DNA from: Verrucomicrobiota bacterium
GTDB taxonomy: Bacteria > Verrucomicrobiota > Verrucomicrobiia > Opitutales > Opitutaceae
NCBI GenBank assembly: GCA_023457035.1
Contig: JAEWNN010000151.1
Coordinates: 1 to 6,824 of the forward strand
Reading direction: 5' to 3'
Length of the DNA stretch: 6,824 nt
A program made the translations under genes and the position numbers. The notes beneath the pieces are model-generated. The model made no database searches and was not told the DNA's origin. It worked only from the letters and a program-made list of their open reading frames with translations. Shown here in pieces: positions 5,392 to 6,824 of the stretch. How positions within the stretch are numbered: the first letter of the stretch is position 1; every line of letters starts with the position of its first letter.

Positions 5392-6824
5392 TCACTCGAA
5401 GCCGAGCAACAGACCGATCTGCCGCACGGCAAAACACACCACCCACGCAGTCGTCGTCATGTAGGCGAGCTGGAACAGCGGCCATCTCCACGAACCCGTC
5501 TCGCGCCGCACCACCACGATCGTGCTCACGCATTGCAGCGCGAACACATAGAACACCATCAGGGTGAAACACACCAGGGGAGTGAAGAGCGGGCGCCCGT
5601 CGGGCCAGCGCGCGGCGAGCAAGGCCTGCCGCAGCGGCACCGTGGCGTCCTCCTGGTTCTCGTCGACGTTGAAGATCACCGCCATCGAACTGACGAAGAC
5701 CTCGCGCGCGGCAAACGAAGTGACCAGCCCCACCCCGATCTGCCAGTCGAAGCCGAGCGGTTTGATCACCGGCTCGATCGCCTGCCCGATCTGCCCGGCG
5801 TAGCTGTGCGCCACCTGCTCGGCCGGCATCGCTCCGGGCACCCGCGGGAAGGTCGTCAGCGCCCACAACACGATCGAGATCGCGAGGATCACCGTGCCGG
5901 CCTTGCGCAGAAACAGCGACGCGCGCTCGAGCATGTGCAAACCGACCGACCGCAGCGACGGCAGGTGGTACTTCGGCAACTCGAGGATCATCATCGGCTG
6001 CTCGCCCCGCAGCAGCGTGCCCTTGAACAGTTTCGCGAAGCCGAACGCCGCTCCCGTGCCGAGTGCGAACAGCGTGAACATCAGCCCGATCTTCGTCAGC
6101 ACCGGCACGCGCTCGTCGGGTACGATCGCCGCGATGAGCAGCAGGTACACGGGCAGACGGGCCGAGCACGTCATCAGCGGCGCCACCAGGATCGTCGCCA
6201 ACCGGTCCCGGGCCGACTCGATCGTGCGCGTGGCCATGATGCCCGGGATCGCGCACGCGTAGGAGCCGAGCAGCGGGATGAACGACTTCCCGTCCAGCCC
6301 CACCTTGCTCATCCACCGGTCCATCAGGAACGCCGCACGCGCCATGTAACCGGTTTGCTCCAACAGCCCGATGAAGAAGAACAGGATCAGGATCTGGGGC
6401 AGGAACACCACGATGCCGCCCACCCCGGCGATCACCCCGTCGGCCAGCAGATCGCGCAGATCGCCGGGCGGCATCGCCCCGCGCACCGCCCCGGCCAGCC
6501 ACGAGACGCCGGCATCGATCCAGCCCATCGGATACTCGGCCAACGTGAAGATCGAGAGGAACACCACCGCGAGCACCGCGGCGAGCGTCACCCAGCCCCA
6601 GACCGGGTGCACGACCACCGCGTCGATGCGGTCGGTGGGCGTGGGACCGGATCGCACCTTCGCCGTGTGCACGACCTCGTGCACGATCGCCCGCGCCGCG
6701 CCGTAGCGCGCCGCGACCAGCGCGCCCTTCCAGTCGTAGCCGGCGGCGCGCCATCGGCGCTCCCAGCGCTCCACCACCGGCAGCGCCTCGGGCGCGTCGA
6801 CCAGCCCCGCCGCCGCCAGCGTCC
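5392..6824 (-). CDS. feoB: Ferrous iron transport protein B, C-terminal membrane part (5'-truncated by the window)
   Basis: Inner-membrane Fe2+ importer. The frame is open to the window edge, so the N-terminal GTPase domain and most of the helical domain lie beyond 6824; a GTG at 6777 is internal, not the start. About 476 residues are visible. They begin at the end of the helical domain (ARYGAARAIVHEVV) and cover the whole membrane domain. Family motifs are EQTGYMARAAFLMDRWM, GKSFIPLLGSYACAIPGIMATRT (first Gate region, Cys at 6253-6255), APLMTCSARLPVY (second conserved Cys), SFAAREVFVSSMAV (second Gate region) and ALQCVSTIVVVRRETGSW. The C-terminus GLLLGFE ends at a TGA (5392-5394). The first Gate Cys sits in ACAIPG rather than the GCNVPA of E. 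coli-type FeoB. The small Cys-rich gene follows as the end of the operon. Regulation (Fur or other) would lie outside the window. Confidence 0.97.
   Translation of the reverse strand, partial: TLAAAGLVDAPEALPVVERWERRWRAAGYDWKGALVAARYGAARAIVHEVVHTAKVRSGPTPTDRIDAVVVHPVWGWVTLAAVLAVVFLSIFTLAEYPMGWIDAGVSWLAGAVRGAMPPGDLRDLLADGVIAGVGGIVVFLPQILILFFFIGLLEQTGYMARAAFLMDRWMSKVGLDGKSFIPLLGSYACAIPGIMATRTIESARDRLATILVAPLMTCSARLPVYLLLIAAIVPDERVPVLTKIGLMFTLFALGTGAAFGFAKLFKGTLLRGEQPMMILELPKYHLPSLRSVGLHMLERASLFLRKAGTVILAISIVLWALTTFPRVPGAMPAEQVAHSYAGQIGQAIEPVIKPLGFDWQIGVGLVTSFAAREVFVSSMAVIFNVDENQEDATVPLRQALLAARWPDGRPLFTPLVCFTLMVFYVFALQCVSTIVVVRRETGSWRWPLFQLAYMTTTAWVVCFAVRQIGLLLGFE

Noticed and set aside
5187..5567. 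Plus-strand open frame opposite the small feo gene and the feoB end
   Set aside because: Ser/Arg/Pro-rich composition with no motif; the minus strand carries convincing feo genes over the same bases.
4820..6754. A 644-codon open frame on the minus strand spanning feoB and antisense to tatA
   Set aside because: It is a shadow of feoB in another frame: very rich in Arg, Gly and Ala, no recognisable domain. It also runs through the terminator and the small feo gene. Long stop-free shadows are expected at this GC content.

Overview
This is a GC-rich, gene-dense chromosomal window from a Gram-negative bacterium. It encodes a tripartite-pump outer-membrane lipoprotein and an AcrB-class RND transporter, both of which need an outer membrane. 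The high GC content, sparse Shine-Dalgarno sequences, a stand-alone tatA and the type of FeoB would fit an Opitutaceae-like member of Verrucomicrobiota. That placement is an impression from gene style, not something the sequence proves. No mobile element, tRNA, rRNA, CRISPR array or prophage gene was seen.

Layout. Bases 1-2324 (+) hold the C-terminal three quarters of an HAE1 (AcrB/MexB-like) RND multidrug transporter; its start lies upstream of the window. After 32 bp comes its outer-membrane channel lipoprotein of the OprM/NodT family (2357-3784, +). A perfect GC-rich hairpin (3808-3841) follows. Next is a LysR-type regulator (3911-4792, +), then a small TatA/E translocase subunit (4854-5117, +) ending at a canonical intrinsic terminator (5154-5180). 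From the other side, on the minus strand, comes a ferrous iron uptake pair: feoB (5392 to beyond 6824, 5' end cut off) followed by a 48-residue FeoB-associated cysteine-rich membrane protein (5179-5325). The stop codon of this small gene lies on the T-tract of the tatA terminator.

How the genes work together. The RND pump and the outer-membrane factor form an efflux operon. The periplasmic adaptor is expected just upstream, outside the window. The LysR gene may regulate it, but that is inferred from proximity only. tatA and the feo pair are housekeeping functions (export of folded proteins; Fe2+ import) with no evident link to the pump.

No convincing undescribed system was found. The observations most worth a second look are: (1) matched promoter-like hexamers exactly 7 nt upstream of the lysR and tatA ATGs, with no Shine-Dalgarno, suggesting leaderless transcripts; (2) the very short cysteine-rich feo gene and its overlap with a convergent terminator; (3) methionine in place of two aromatic residues of the AcrB deep drug-binding pocket.
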